Assembly (NCBI GenBank): GCA_041687395.1
Contig: JAWLCA010000003.1
Location: 157,898-221,897, forward strand
Length of the DNA: 64,000 nt
Reading direction: 5' to 3'
DNA from: JAWLCA01 sp041687395
GTDB taxonomy: Bacteria > Pseudomonadota > Alphaproteobacteria > Rhodobacterales > Rhodobacteraceae
Part shown: one piece after another, positions 1 to 7,831 of the stretch
Layout: each line of letters opens with the position of its first letter
Numbering within the stretch: the first letter of the stretch is position 1
Notes under the pieces: generated by a model
Told to the model about the DNA's origin: nothing
The model's database searches: none
What the model saw: only the letters and a program-made list of their open reading frames with translations
Translations under genes and position numbers: made by a program

Positions 1-579
1 GGCAATGATCTGGTCACGTCATCCTGGGAACTTCTGTCAGGTGCCGTGAAACCGGCCGGGTCGATGCTCATCTACGATGATAGCGGCGGCCATCAGGGGA
101 TGAGCGCGGCCGAAGTCGCCGCCCGGTCGGGCGCGCAGGTCGAACTGGTGAGTCCTGAGCGATTTTTCGCCCCGGAAATGGGCGGGATGAACCATGCCCC
201 CTACATGCAGGTGCTGCAGGAACATGGTGCCCGGATCACGATCAACACGCGTGTAATCTCTGTCCGGCGCGACGGCAACAAGCTGGTCGCGACGCTGGGG
301 TCCGATTACACTGCGCGGTACTCCGAGAAACGAGAAGTCGATCAGGTGGTGGTCGAGCACGCGACCGCCCCGCTGGACGAGTTGTACTTTGCGCTCAAGC
401 CGCTCTCCATCAACCTTGGCGCGGTGGATTACGCAACGCTGATCGACGGCGTGGGGGATGTCCTGCCGAAGTGCAATCCGGACGGGCGTTTTCATCTCTA
501 CCGGATCGGGGATGCCGTTGCGGCGCGCAACATTCACGCGGGGATCTACGATGCGCTTCGGCTGGGGATTCGCTGGTAG
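1..579 (+). CDS. C-terminal part of an Old Yellow Enzyme/TMADH-type FAD oxidoreductase (5' end outside window)
   Basis: The reading frame is open from the first base and ends at a TAG at 577-579, so about 192 C-terminal residues are present and the start lies upstream. The visible part is the NAD(P)/FAD-binding C-terminal portion seen in two-domain NADH:flavin oxidoreductases of the trimethylamine/histamine dehydrogenase group. It has a strand-turn segment reading MLIYDDSGGHQG, a central Rossmann-like region, and a terminal GDAVAARNIHAGIYDALRLG stretch that normally closes the FAD site. The catalytic TIM barrel is not in the window, so the substrate (methylated amine, dienoyl-CoA or other) cannot be told. 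It is followed after 3 bp by the convergent ArsR-type gene. Confidence 0.75.
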   Translation, partial: GNDLVTSSWELLSGAVKPAGSMLIYDDSGGHQGMSAAEVAARSGAQVELVSPERFFAPEMGGMNHAPYMQVLQEHGARITINTRVISVRRDGNKLVATLGSDYTARYSEKREVDQVVVEHATAPLDELYFALKPLSINLGAVDYATLIDGVGDVLPKCNPDGRFHLYRIGDAVAARNIHAGIYDALRLGIRW

Positions 580-582
580 GCT

Positions 583-900
583 TCAGTCTTCCTTGCAGAA
601 GGCCTCGTAGAGGGAACTCATCAGCGCCTCGGTCTGCGGGTCGCAAAGGCGGTAATGGATCGTCTGCGCCTCGCGCCGGGTTGCCACGATGCCCGCGTCA
701 CGCAGCTTTGCCAGGTGCTGACTGAGCGCGGACTGGCCCAGCCCGACTGCTTCCTGCAACGCGCCTACAGACCGTTCTCCCTTGGACAGTTCGCACAGGA
801 TCAGCAAGCGTCTGGCGTTCGCGAGCAGAGCCAGCCGCGCGGCCACCAGATCCGCCTTTGCCTCGAGTGCGGAGACCGGCCCTTCGGTGAAAGCTTCCAT
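583..900 (-). CDS. ArsR-family sulfur-sensing repressor, BigR/SqrR type
   Basis: A 105-residue winged-helix repressor of the ArsR/SmtB fold. The start is the ATG whose complement lies at 898-900; the longer upstream reading is poorly conserved in character. The recognition helix region reads QSALSQHLAKLRDAG. Two cysteines, Cys36 in LLILCEL and Cys102 near the C terminus (YEAFCKED), lie 66 residues apart, the same spacing as the reactive pair of the BigR/SqrR/SoxR group, which sense persulfide or polysulfide by forming a sulfur bridge and then leave DNA. A third cysteine (Cys86) is extra. The gene is divergent from a persulfide dioxygenase gene, the usual BigR partner. Assignment to sulfur sensing rather than metal sensing rests on the cysteine pair and this neighbour. 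Confidence 0.82.
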   Translation of the reverse strand: MEAFTEGPVSALEAKADLVAARLALLANARRLLILCELSKGERSVGALQEAVGLGQSALSQHLAKLRDAGIVATRREAQTIHYRLCDPQTEALMSSLYEAFCKED

Positions 901-903
901 TGC

Positions 904-939
904 ATTAGCCTTGACTGATTTAGGTATGGCTAATATATA
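904..939 (+). promoter_or_regulatory. Promoter with overlapping inverted-repeat operator between the repressor and persulfide dioxygenase genes
   Basis: A sigma-70-like promoter faces right: TTGACT at 911-916, a 17-bp spacer, and TATATA at 934-939. A perfect 7-bp inverted repeat, ATTAGCC (904-910) and GGCTAAT (928-934), overlaps it. A repressor bound there would block both the rightward gene and, probably, its own leftward transcription, as expected for autoregulated BigR-type circuits. The leader to the ATG at 1091 is about 145 bp. The operator call is by eye. Confidence 0.55.
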
Positions 940-1090
940 GCGCCCTGAGCCGCCGTGCGCAAGCGCCGGCATCAACAAGGGGGGCAGATGACAAGCCGGC
1001 ATCAGCGGATCTTGCGTTTGGAAGCCTTCGTGCTCGGCACGGAGCGCATCTTCTCCCCCCTATGTTCCCGATCTTGAAAGGAGCCCTACG

Positions 1091-2008
1091 ATGGCCAACT
1101 CGAAACTTGACGAACGCGTCGTTCGCCACTCGCCCTCGCGTGGGGCAGGCAGCCCAGATGTCTGGGGCATCTATGAGCCTGACACCGGTTCAATCCAGTA
1201 TATCTGCGCCGATCCGGAGACGAAGAAAGCCGCGCTGATCGACGTGGTCTGGAACTTCGACCCGAAGCATTACCGGCTCTCGACCGGCAGCATGGATCAG
1301 GTGCTTGATCTGGTAAAGGAAAATGGGCTCACGGTCGAATGGGTGCTGGATACGCACCCGCACGCCGACCACATGATGGCTTCTGCGCAGTTGCGCGAGC
1401 GGACTGGCGCGCCCAACGCGATCGGCGAGAAGGTCAAGGCGATCGCCGGGATCTGGGCCGAGATCTACAACTTGCCCGACGCCTTTGATCCGACGCGCGA
1501 TTTCGATCGGCTGTTCGCGGAAGGCGAGACCTTCAAGATCGGCAATCTTGATGTGAAGGTGCTTCTTTCGCCCGGTCACACGCTGGGGTCGATCACCTAT
1601 GTCTGTGGCGACGCGGCCTTTACCCATGACACGCTGATGCAGCCCGACGCGGGCACCTCGCGCGCCGACTTTCCCGGCGGTGACGCGGGCGAGCTTTGGG
1701 ATTCGATCCAGGAGATTCTGGCGCTGCCGGGCGATACCCGCGTCTTCGTGGGCCACGACTACGGTACCAAGGATCGCGACGAACCTCAGTGGGAGGCCAC
1801 GGTGGCCGAGCACAAGGCGAACAACCTTCACGTCAAGGACGGCACGAGGCGCGAGGATTGGATCGAACGCCGGACCAACCGCGACAAGACGCTGGCGCTA
1901 CCCGACCGCATTCTGGCTGCCCTTCAGATCAACCTTCGCGGAGGCCGGCTGCCCCCGGCCGAAAACGATGGGCGGCACTACGTGAAGCTCCCGCTTGATC
2001 GCTTCTGA
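1091..2008 (+). CDS. ETHE1-like persulfide dioxygenase (Blh type)
   Basis: A 305-residue metallo-beta-lactamase-fold protein that in this family uses one iron to oxidise glutathione persulfide (or a related persulfide) to sulfite in the cytoplasm. The metal motif HPHADH is at residues 89-94 (His89, His91, Asp93, His94), with further ligand motifs SPGHTLG and VGHDYG downstream. AAAGGAG lies just before the ATG, supporting this start. The size and the C-terminal segment (ERRTNRDKTLALP) fit the Blh enzymes controlled by BigR-type repressors, and such a repressor is divergent here. It supplies sulfite from cytoplasmic persulfides and complements the periplasmic Sox route encoded from about 6 to 15 kb. 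Confidence 0.88.
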   Translation: MANSKLDERVVRHSPSRGAGSPDVWGIYEPDTGSIQYICADPETKKAALIDVVWNFDPKHYRLSTGSMDQVLDLVKENGLTVEWVLDTHPHADHMMASAQLRERTGAPNAIGEKVKAIAGIWAEIYNLPDAFDPTRDFDRLFAEGETFKIGNLDVKVLLSPGHTLGSITYVCGDAAFTHDTLMQPDAGTSRADFPGGDAGELWDSIQEILALPGDTRVFVGHDYGTKDRDEPQWEATVAEHKANNLHVKDGTRREDWIERRTNRDKTLALPDRILAALQINLRGGRLPPAENDGRHYVKLPLDRF

Positions 2009-2016
2009 TCCGCATC

Positions 2017-2043
2017 TGCGGCGCGCTGCCACGGCGCGCCGCA
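2017..2043 (+). terminator. GC-rich hairpin after the persulfide dioxygenase gene
   Basis: A perfect 9-bp stem, TGCGGCGCG (2017-2025) with CGCGCCGCA (2035-2043), lies 9 bp after the stop codon. No T-run follows, so it is either a weak terminator or an mRNA 3'-end stabiliser. Confidence 0.4.
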
Positions 2044-2094
2044 ACCGCCTCATGCAGCGGGCAGTCCTCTTGCCCGGTCCCTGTTCCGGCTTGC

Positions 2095-2121
2095 AACCCT
2101 GCAGCGAACCGCTGCAGGGTT
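2095..2121 (+). other. Perfect 12-bp hairpin 30 bp upstream of mtnA
   Basis: AACCCTGCAGCG (2095-2106) pairs perfectly with CGCTGCAGGGTT (2110-2121) around a three-base loop. It stands alone between two genes of the same direction, with only TT after it, and ends 30 bp before the mtnA ATG. It may be a second terminator for the upstream gene or an element in the mtnA leader. The sequence does not match any riboswitch I can recognise. Confidence 0.5.
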
Positions 2122-2151
2122 TCCGCATGGTTATGGGCGGAGAGGACACGC

Positions 2152-3246
2152 ATGAAGGTGAACGGCACCCCCTATCGGTCGATCTGGCTGGCTGAGGACG
2201 GGCGCACCGTACGGATCATCGACCAGACGCGGCTGCCCCATGACTTCGTGATCTTCGATCTGACGACGATGGAGCAGGCCGCGCAGGCGATCCGTGACAT
2301 GTGGGTGCGCGGCGCGCCGCTGATCGGCGCGACCGCCGCATACGGGATCGCCTTGCAGATGGCGCGCGATCCGTCGGACGACGCCCTGGGATCGGCTTGC
2401 GAGACGCTTCATGCCACGCGGCCCACGGCGGTAAATCTGCGCTGGGCGCTCGATGACCTGCGTGTGCGCCTCACGCCGCTGGCTCCGTCGGACCGCGCGG
2501 CGGCCGCTTATGCCCGGGCGTCCGCGATCTGTGACGCGGATGTCGATATCAACCGCTGGATCGGCCGTCACGGGCTGGGCCTGATCGAAAACATCGCGGC
2601 GCGAAAACCCGGTCCGGTGAACATCCTGACCCATTGCAATGCAGGCTGGCTGGCGACCGTCGATTGGGGCACTGCCACCTCGCCGATCTATCAGGCGGTC
2701 GAGAAGGGGATCGCAGTCCATGTCTGGGTGGACGAGACCCGCCCGCGCAACCAGGGCGCGCATCTGACCGCTTGGGAAATGGCCAGCCACCGCATCCCGC
2801 ATCATCTGATCGTCGACAACGCGGGCGGTCACCTGATGCAGCACGGACTGGTGGACATGGTTATCGTCGGCACCGATCGCACCACCGCGCAGGGCGACGT
2901 CTGCAACAAGATCGGCACGTACCTGAAGGCGCTGGCGGCCCATGACAACGGGGTACCCTTCTACGTGGCCCTCCCCTCGCCGACGATCGACTGGCGGGTG
3001 AGGGACGGGTTGAGCGCCATCCCGATCGAGGAACGCTCGGGCGCAGAAGTGACTCATGTGCAGGGTCGCGATGACGCGGGTGTTGTACGGGTGGTGCAGA
3101 TCGCGCCGGACGCCACCCTGGCAGCAAACCCTGCGTTCGACGTGACGCCTGCGCGCCTTGTCACCGGCCTGATAACCGAGCGCGGCATTGCGCCGGCCAA
3201 CGCCGAGGGTTTGGCTGCACTGTTCCCCGAGATGACGGCAGTCTGA
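2152..3246 (+). CDS. mtnA: S-methyl-5-thioribose-1-phosphate isomerase
   Basis: A 364-residue cytoplasmic isomerase of the eIF2B-alpha/MtnA family that converts 5-methylthioribose-1-phosphate to 5-methylthioribulose-1-phosphate during recycling of methylthioadenosine. The catalytic cysteine is in THCNAG (Cys162) and the catalytic aspartate in VGTDRT (Asp242), 80 residues apart as in characterised MtnA. The substrate-binding RGAPLIG segment is near residue 60. GGAGAGG precedes the ATG. A class II aldolase gene starts 24 bp downstream, the pairing used in the short methylthioadenosine shunt that ends in an aldol cleavage instead of the full Met salvage pathway. mtnK, mtnP and other salvage genes are not in the window. 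Confidence 0.95.
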   Translation: MKVNGTPYRSIWLAEDGRTVRIIDQTRLPHDFVIFDLTTMEQAAQAIRDMWVRGAPLIGATAAYGIALQMARDPSDDALGSACETLHATRPTAVNLRWALDDLRVRLTPLAPSDRAAAAYARASAICDADVDINRWIGRHGLGLIENIAARKPGPVNILTHCNAGWLATVDWGTATSPIYQAVEKGIAVHVWVDETRPRNQGAHLTAWEMASHRIPHHLIVDNAGGHLMQHGLVDMVIVGTDRTTAQGDVCNKIGTYLKALAAHDNGVPFYVALPSPTIDWRVRDGLSAIPIEERSGAEVTHVQGRDDAGVVRVVQIAPDATLAANPAFDVTPARLVTGLITERGIAPANAEGLAALFPEMTAV

Positions 3247-3270
3247 CACGCACGGGAGCGCGGCCACCAC

Positions 3271-3924
3271 ATGTCCGGCCTTTCCCTTCGATCCGAGATC
3301 GTCGCCCGATGCAGGGACTTTGCTGCGAAGGGCTTGAACCGGGGCGCGTCGGGGAATGTTTCGGTCCGCGATGGCGATGCGATGCTGATCACTCCGTCTG
3401 CCGTCGCCTACACTGATCTGCAGCCCGACATGATTGCACGGATGCCGCTTTCGGACGACTCGGGCGGATGAGAGGGCCCGATGAAGCCCTCGACCGAATG
3501 GCGCTTTCACCGTGACCTGATGCGTGCGCGCCCTGACATCGGCGCCATCGTGCATACGCACGCAGCCTTTTCGACCATCCTTGCCATCGCGCGACGGCCA
3601 ATCCCTGCGATCCACTACATGATGGCGGCCTTTGGCGGGCCGGATATTCGATGCGCGGATTATGCCCGCTACGGGACCATCGAGTTGTCGCGCAACGTGG
3701 TAGCCGCGATGGAGGGGCGGTATGGCTGCCTGATGGCCAACCACGGCATGCTGACTGCAGGTCCGGATTTGACTCGCGCAACCTGGCTTGCCCAAGAACT
3801 GGAGGCGCTGGCGCATCAGTATTACCACTCGCTGCTGATTGGCGGGGGCCATGTGCTGACCGACGACCAGATCGCCGAGGCTGCTGCCGGTTTCGAAAGC
3901 TACGGTCTGGCCTCGAAAGGGTAA
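3271..3924 (+). pseudogene. Class II aldolase (Ald2/fuculose-phosphate aldolase type) interrupted by an in-frame TGA
   Basis: One frame runs from the ATG at 3271 to the TAA at 3924 and encodes a normal-length class II aldolase of 217 residues, except that codon 67 (3469-3471) is TGA. Before it lies the phosphate-binding LNRGASGNVSVR segment. After it come the zinc/catalytic set: Glu76 in KPSTEW, His95 and His97 in VHTHA, His158 in MANHGM. Homologues often carry a tryptophan near this point, so a TGG to TGA change is plausible (inferred). An ATG at 3481 could restart translation and make a 147-residue fragment lacking the N-terminal loop. Behind mtnA the intact protein would be expected to split 5-methylthioribulose-1-phosphate into DHAP and methylthioacetaldehyde. 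Whether it is dead, read through or a sequencing error is open. Confidence 0.7.
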
Positions 3925-4070
3925 GACCGCGAAGCTGGCCGCGCTTGTCGCTAGGTCGGTGCGGGGGCTTGGCGCATCCTTGCCCTGATTCAAGACAGGG
4001 TCGGAAGGGGGTGGCGCTGCCGGAGCGAATGCGTGATATTCCGCGCGAGGAATGTATCAGGGAGGCTATC

Positions 4071-4991
4071 ATGCAGATCACACGGCGCCGACTTCTATCC
4101 GCAGGGGCAACCGTCCTTGCTGCACAGGGACTGCTGCGTCCCACGAAGATCTGGGCGGCGACCGAACTGACGGTCGATGGGCGCAGTCTGGTGACGCTCA
4201 GCGACGGCATGCTGACACTGCCGCGCGAGATGGTCGTGGGCGATCTTCCGGCGGATCAGGTCACCCCGGTTCTTGAGGCCTATGGCCTGAACGACGATAC
4301 CTTCACGCCGGCCTGCAACTTGACGCTGCTGCGTGACGGGGATCGCACCGTTCTGTTCGATGTGGGTTCGGGGCCGGATTTCATGCCCTCGGCCGGCAAG
4401 CTGTCCGAGGCGATGGAGGCCGCGGGTATCGATCCGGGCGACGTGACCGACGTGGTGTTCACGCATGGTCATCCGGATCACCTGTGGGGGCTTCTGGATG
4501 ATTTCGACGAGCCTGTGTTCCCCGATGCCGCCTACCACATGGGCCGCGTCGAATGGGACTACTGGATGGACCCGGCCACGGTGGACACTATCGATGCGGC
4601 GCGCCAGGCCTTCGCGGTCGGGGCCAGCCGGCGCCTGCCACTGATCGAGGATCAGGTGACGCTGTTCGACGACGGGGCTGAGGTACTACCGGGTATCGTC
4701 GCGCGTGCGACATTCGGGCACACGCCCGGCCACATGGGGTTCGAGGTCGCGCTGGGATCGGACTCCGCGATGGTGGTCGGGGATGCCATCGTGAACCACC
4801 ACCTTGCCTTTGCGTTGCCAGCAGAGCACGCAGCGTCCGATCAGGATCCCGAACGCGGCGCCGCCACGCGCGTCGAACTGCTGAACGAACTTGCCTCGCG
4901 CCAGATCACCTTTATCGGGTTCCACCTGCCCGATGGCGGAATCGGTCATGTCGCGCGTGAGGGAGACCAATTCCGTTTCGTGCCGGCCTGA
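4071..4991 (+). CDS. Tat-exported metallo-beta-lactamase-fold hydrolase
   Basis: A 306-residue protein with a twin-arginine leader (TRRRLLSAG, residues 4-12, then a hydrophobic stretch to about residue 30), so it probably folds with metal before export to the periplasm. The binuclear zinc motif HGHPDH is near residue 129, followed by a second ligand region FGHTPGHMG and a late GFHLP. GGGAGG before the ATG at 4071 fixes the start; the open frame extends upstream but without a better site. The family covers lactonases, SoxH-like proteins and others, and the substrate is unknown. It sits 146 bp after the aldolase frame and converges on soxT, so a role in sulfur metabolism is possible but unsupported. 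Confidence 0.8.
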   Translation: MQITRRRLLSAGATVLAAQGLLRPTKIWAATELTVDGRSLVTLSDGMLTLPREMVVGDLPADQVTPVLEAYGLNDDTFTPACNLTLLRDGDRTVLFDVGSGPDFMPSAGKLSEAMEAAGIDPGDVTDVVFTHGHPDHLWGLLDDFDEPVFPDAAYHMGRVEWDYWMDPATVDTIDAARQAFAVGASRRLPLIEDQVTLFDDGAEVLPGIVARATFGHTPGHMGFEVALGSDSAMVVGDAIVNHHLAFALPAEHAASDQDPERGAATRVELLNELASRQITFIGFHLPDGGIGHVAREGDQFRFVPA

Positions 4992-5006
4992 CTATTTGAT
5001 CATTGC

Positions 5007-5041
5007 CCCGGCGGGAACAGGCCCGCCGGGTACAGCTTTTC
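5007..5041 (+). terminator. Rho-independent terminator between the hydrolase and soxT
   Basis: CCCGGCGGG (5007-5015) and CCCGCCGGG (5022-5030) form a 9-bp stem with a 6-base loop; TTTT follows at 5037-5040. It closes the rightward hydrolase gene before the convergent soxT gene. Confidence 0.65.
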
Positions 5042-5089
5042 TAGCCGCTCGTTGGCAGTATTGCAGTGGTCAGGCTTGTTGTTTGAGCG

Positions 5090-6154
5090 TTACAGCCAGC
5101 CCGGGCGGGCGAATCCGACGATGAGTTGGCGCAACCCGAATGCCGCGCCGGCCATGATCGAGAGAAAGACCACCGGCGCCGAGTAGGCGAGCACCGAAAA
5201 GGCCGAGACCCCCTGGCCGATGGTGCATCCGAAGGCGAGGATCGCCCCGATCCCCATGACCGCCGCGCCAAGGATCTGACGGCGCAGTTCGCGCGGGTCT
5301 TCACAGGCTTCCCAACGGAAATGGCCTTTCACCAGACTGCCGGCAAAGGCACCCGCCAGAACCCCCAGAACCGACCCCTCGGCAAACGAAAGCCCGCCGC
5401 CCGTGGCGGTCATCAGCCACAGGATCGATTCCCCCAAAGGACTTGCAAAACTGTGCGACATCACTGGCCCCAGTCCGAACCCGCCATCGGACACCCACGC
5501 GCTGCCCGCCCAGCCAGAGGCGACCGCCAGCCCCACCACGCTGCCCCAGATAATGAATCGCGGGGACCTGCGAAATGCAGGTGACGAGAGCATCCACGCA
5601 ACCAGCGCAAGGCCGAGCGCGACGCCGAACCCCGCCGCGGGAAGGCCGGTCGCGCGTTCCAGTAGCCCGGCATAGCCCGCCGCGGTTTCCGGGGCGGCCG
5701 GTTCTTCGGGAAACACCCGGACGCGGATCCAGGCCAAGGGGCCGGACGCCGTGATGAAGGCGGAAACGCCCAGAACGAGGACGATCACAAAAGACCGAAG
5801 ATCGCCCCCGCCCAGGCGCGCGAGCGCGCCGAAGCCGCAATTTCCGGCCAACGCCATCCCGTAACCGAACAGCAACCCGCCCAGCACACTGGCAACCGGG
5901 TTCCAGGCGATCCGGTTGTAGATCGCCTCGCCCAGGTCCAGATGACCGGCCGCCACCAGCCCGAAACTGGTTGTCATGGCCACGCCGATCGCCATGCCCC
6001 ACATGCGCAGGCGAAGGCCGTTGTGGCCGTAGAGAAAGTCCTCGATCGCGCCGAGCGTGCAGAACCTGCCCAGCCTTGCGGCCAAGCCCAGTGCAAACCC
6101 GCCTAATCCTCCGATCAGTGCGAGAAGCGCACCATCTCCCAGACCATTCAGCAT
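5090..6154 (-). CDS. soxT: SoxT, YeeE/YedE (TsuA)-family sulfur-compound membrane transporter
   Basis: A 354-residue polytopic inner-membrane protein of the YeeE/YedE family, with about nine or ten hydrophobic segments in two homologous halves. The family passes thiosulfate or sulfane sulfur along conserved pore cysteines; matching sites here are GRFCTLGA (near residue 31), AGNCGFG (near 105) and FGCTIGQG (near 311). It lies 39 bp downstream of soxR on the same strand, the soxS-R-T order found in alphaproteobacterial sox loci, where SoxT proteins either import thiosulfate or deliver the signal to SoxR. Start is an ATG at 6154. Which of the two roles applies cannot be told from sequence. Confidence 0.85.
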   Translation of the reverse strand: MLNGLGDGALLALIGGLGGFALGLAARLGRFCTLGAIEDFLYGHNGLRLRMWGMAIGVAMTTSFGLVAAGHLDLGEAIYNRIAWNPVASVLGGLLFGYGMALAGNCGFGALARLGGGDLRSFVIVLVLGVSAFITASGPLAWIRVRVFPEEPAAPETAAGYAGLLERATGLPAAGFGVALGLALVAWMLSSPAFRRSPRFIIWGSVVGLAVASGWAGSAWVSDGGFGLGPVMSHSFASPLGESILWLMTATGGGLSFAEGSVLGVLAGAFAGSLVKGHFRWEACEDPRELRRQILGAAVMGIGAILAFGCTIGQGVSAFSVLAYSAPVVFLSIMAGAAFGLRQLIVGFARPGWL

Positions 6155-6193
6155 CCGCCAGCCCCTCCCAAGGCGTCGGGCGAATGACTGTAC

Positions 6194-6544
6194 CTATCGC
6201 CCGGGGCGTTCGTCGTCTGCGCAGAAGATGTCGTAGACGACGTCCAGTATCCGTATCGCGCGCTCATCGGCCAAGCTGTAGTAGATCGCCTTGCCATCGC
6301 GGCGCGGCTTCACCAGCCCCTCGAGCCGCAGCCGTGACAGCTGCTGCGACACGGCGGCCTGACGGGCCGATAGAAGTTCTTCCAACTGTGTCACGGATTT
6401 CTCGCCCGTGGCAAGGTAGCAAAGGATCAGGAGGCGGCCTTCGTGGCCAAGTGCTTTCAGGAAATTCGATGCATCGCACGCGCTGCGGACCATTCGGTCC
6501 ACTTCTGGCTCGGTCAGGTCAGAACTCAGTACGGGAAGCGACAT
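6194..6544 (-). CDS. soxR: SoxR, ArsR-family repressor of the sox genes
   Basis: A 116-residue winged-helix regulator. The ATG at 6544 is chosen because GGAG lies 8 bases upstream; a GTG three codons earlier is the alternative. The recognition helix reads QAAVSQQLSRLR. Cys42 (LLILCYL) and Cys108 (YDIFCADD) are 66 residues apart, the redox pair that in SoxR links through sulfane sulfur and releases DNA when thiosulfate or sulfide is present. It sits between soxS and soxT, with the soxV-soxW operon divergent beyond soxS. Shared words in the soxS-soxV and soxW-soxX gaps are candidate binding sites. Confidence 0.9.
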   Translation of the reverse strand: MSLPVLSSDLTEPEVDRMVRSACDASNFLKALGHEGRLLILCYLATGEKSVTQLEELLSARQAAVSQQLSRLRLEGLVKPRRDGKAIYYSLADERAIRILDVVYDIFCADDERPGR

Positions 6545-6631
6545 GACAATCACTCCATGAAGGGAGGCGAAATGAAACGGAATTTTGGACGAGGTAATCC
6601 GGCGCAGTGGTTTGGCCAGGCTTCAAACAGG

Positions 6632-7021
6632 TCATGACGAATGCTCACCATAGCTTGTTTCCGCCCGCAGCATCCGTTCGAACAGCCCCCAGAAGAAATC
6701 TTCGCCCGGATAGCCTTCGATGCGGCCCAGTTCCTGGCCGTTTTCCAGAAGGATGAAGGTCGGGGTGAAGACCGGCCGACTTTCAAGCCGGATATCCTCT
6801 GGCACCGAAGCGCTTATGTCGATCTGCCGAAGCGGCGCGAATTGCCCCTCGGCGGTGGCCGGGTAGGCGGGCCCGACTTCGGCATGCCAGCGCGCACAAT
6901 AGGCACACCCGCGCGCCTCCACCATAAGCAACTCGACGCGCGATTCCGCTGAAACCGGCGCCGCCAGAAGCATGAACCCCATGGTAGTCAAGGTGGCGAC
7001 AGTGCGGGTTGACGGCGACAT
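6632..7021 (-). CDS. soxS: SoxS, periplasmic thioredoxin-like protein
   Basis: A 129-residue thioredoxin-fold protein with a Sec-type signal (hydrophobic residues about 7-25 ending in APVSAES) and the redox motif ARGCAYCARWH. A cis-proline region (TPTFILLENGQ) is present. SoxS keeps the SoxY carrier cysteine reduced or reactivates it in the periplasm. The ATG at 7021 has only a weak ribosome-binding site; a TTG at 7057 would extend it but would leave almost no space before soxV. It is divergent from soxV with a 47-bp gap and heads the leftward soxS-R-T group. Confidence 0.88.
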   Translation of the reverse strand: MSPSTRTVATLTTMGFMLLAAPVSAESRVELLMVEARGCAYCARWHAEVGPAYPATAEGQFAPLRQIDISASVPEDIRLESRPVFTPTFILLENGQELGRIEGYPGEDFFWGLFERMLRAETSYGEHSS

Positions 7022-7037
7022 AAGCAATAACCTAATC

Positions 7038-7046
7038 TGAATTTGA
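7038..7046. promoter_or_regulatory. Candidate SoxR site in the soxS-soxV gap
   Basis: The 9-base word TGAATTTGA lies in the 47-bp divergent gap and is continued by a partial direct repeat (GAATTTGAGAATTT, 7039-7052). The same 9-mer occurs in the soxW-soxX gap at 8443-8451. SoxR repressors of related bacteria bind exactly these two gaps, so the shared word is a reasonable operator candidate. Confidence 0.5.
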
Positions 7047-7068
7047 GAATTTATCAAGGTTCCCTGCC

Positions 7069-7809
7069 ATGTTCGACGTCTCTTTTGCCGGCGCTGCTGT
7101 TGCGGGGCTGCTGTCGTTCCTGTCGCCCTGCATCCTGCCGATTGTTCCCTTCTACCTCAGCTACATGGCGGGGGTAGGGATGAACCAGATCACGGCAGAC
7201 GGCAAGATTACGGGCACGGTGCGGATGCGCGCCGTGATCTCGGCTCTGGCCTTTTCCGCAGGCGTTCTGACCATCTTCATGGCGCTGGGGGCGAGCGCCA
7301 GCCTTGCAGGGCAACTCGTGCGCGACTGGATGGGCGTGCTCAGGTGGATCGCCGCCGCCATCATCCTTGTCATGGGGCTCCACTTCCTTGGCGTGATCCG
7401 GATCGGATTTCTCTATCGCCAGTTCCGGTCCGAGGCGGGCAGCACCTCGAACATGAGCGTGCTGGGTGCCTATGTGATCGGACTCGCCTTTGCCTTCGGC
7501 TGGACGCCCTGCGTCGGCCCGGTTCTGGCGGCGATCCTGTTCATGGCCGGTGGCACCGAAACGGCGGGGCAGGGGGCGGGGCTGCTCTTTGCCTATGGGG
7601 TCGGGATGACGGCGCCTTTCGTTCTGGCCGCGCTCTTCGTCGGGCCGTTCATGCGGTTCATGCAGCGGTTCCGGCGTCACCTGGGTTTGATGGAGAAGAT
7701 CATGGGCGTCCTGCTCGTGGTGTTTGCGGTTCTGATCGCGACTGATACGATCAGCTACATCGCGCAATGGATGCTGGAAGTCGGCCCCGATGTGGGCGTG
7801 ATCCGGTAG
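7069..7809 (+). CDS. soxV: SoxV, CcdA-type thiol-electron transporter
   Basis: A 246-residue membrane protein of the CcdA/DsbD-beta family with six predicted membrane segments and the two conserved redox cysteines, in SPCILPIVP (Cys21) and TPCVGP (Cys148). It carries reducing equivalents from cytoplasmic thioredoxin across the membrane to periplasmic SoxW/SoxS, which keep the Sox cycle active. It starts the rightward sox operon and is divergent from soxS. soxW follows after 22 bp. Confidence 0.93.
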   Translation: MFDVSFAGAAVAGLLSFLSPCILPIVPFYLSYMAGVGMNQITADGKITGTVRMRAVISALAFSAGVLTIFMALGASASLAGQLVRDWMGVLRWIAAAIILVMGLHFLGVIRIGFLYRQFRSEAGSTSNMSVLGAYVIGLAFAFGWTPCVGPVLAAILFMAGGTETAGQGAGLLFAYGVGMTAPFVLAALFVGPFMRFMQRFRRHLGLMEKIMGVLLVVFAVLIATDTISYIAQWMLEVGPDVGVIR

Positions 7810-7831
7810 CGGGAAGTCGGGAGGAGAGTTC

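Noticed and set aside
3469..3471. Selenocysteine at the aldolase TGA
   Set aside because: The position is not catalytic in class II aldolases and I saw no clear selenocysteine-insertion stem-loop after it; a nonsense change is simpler.
2131..3993. 620-codon minus-strand frame opposite mtnA and the aldolase
   Set aside because: mtnA has all catalytic residues on the + strand; the minus frame is arginine/histidine-rich and shows no family pattern.
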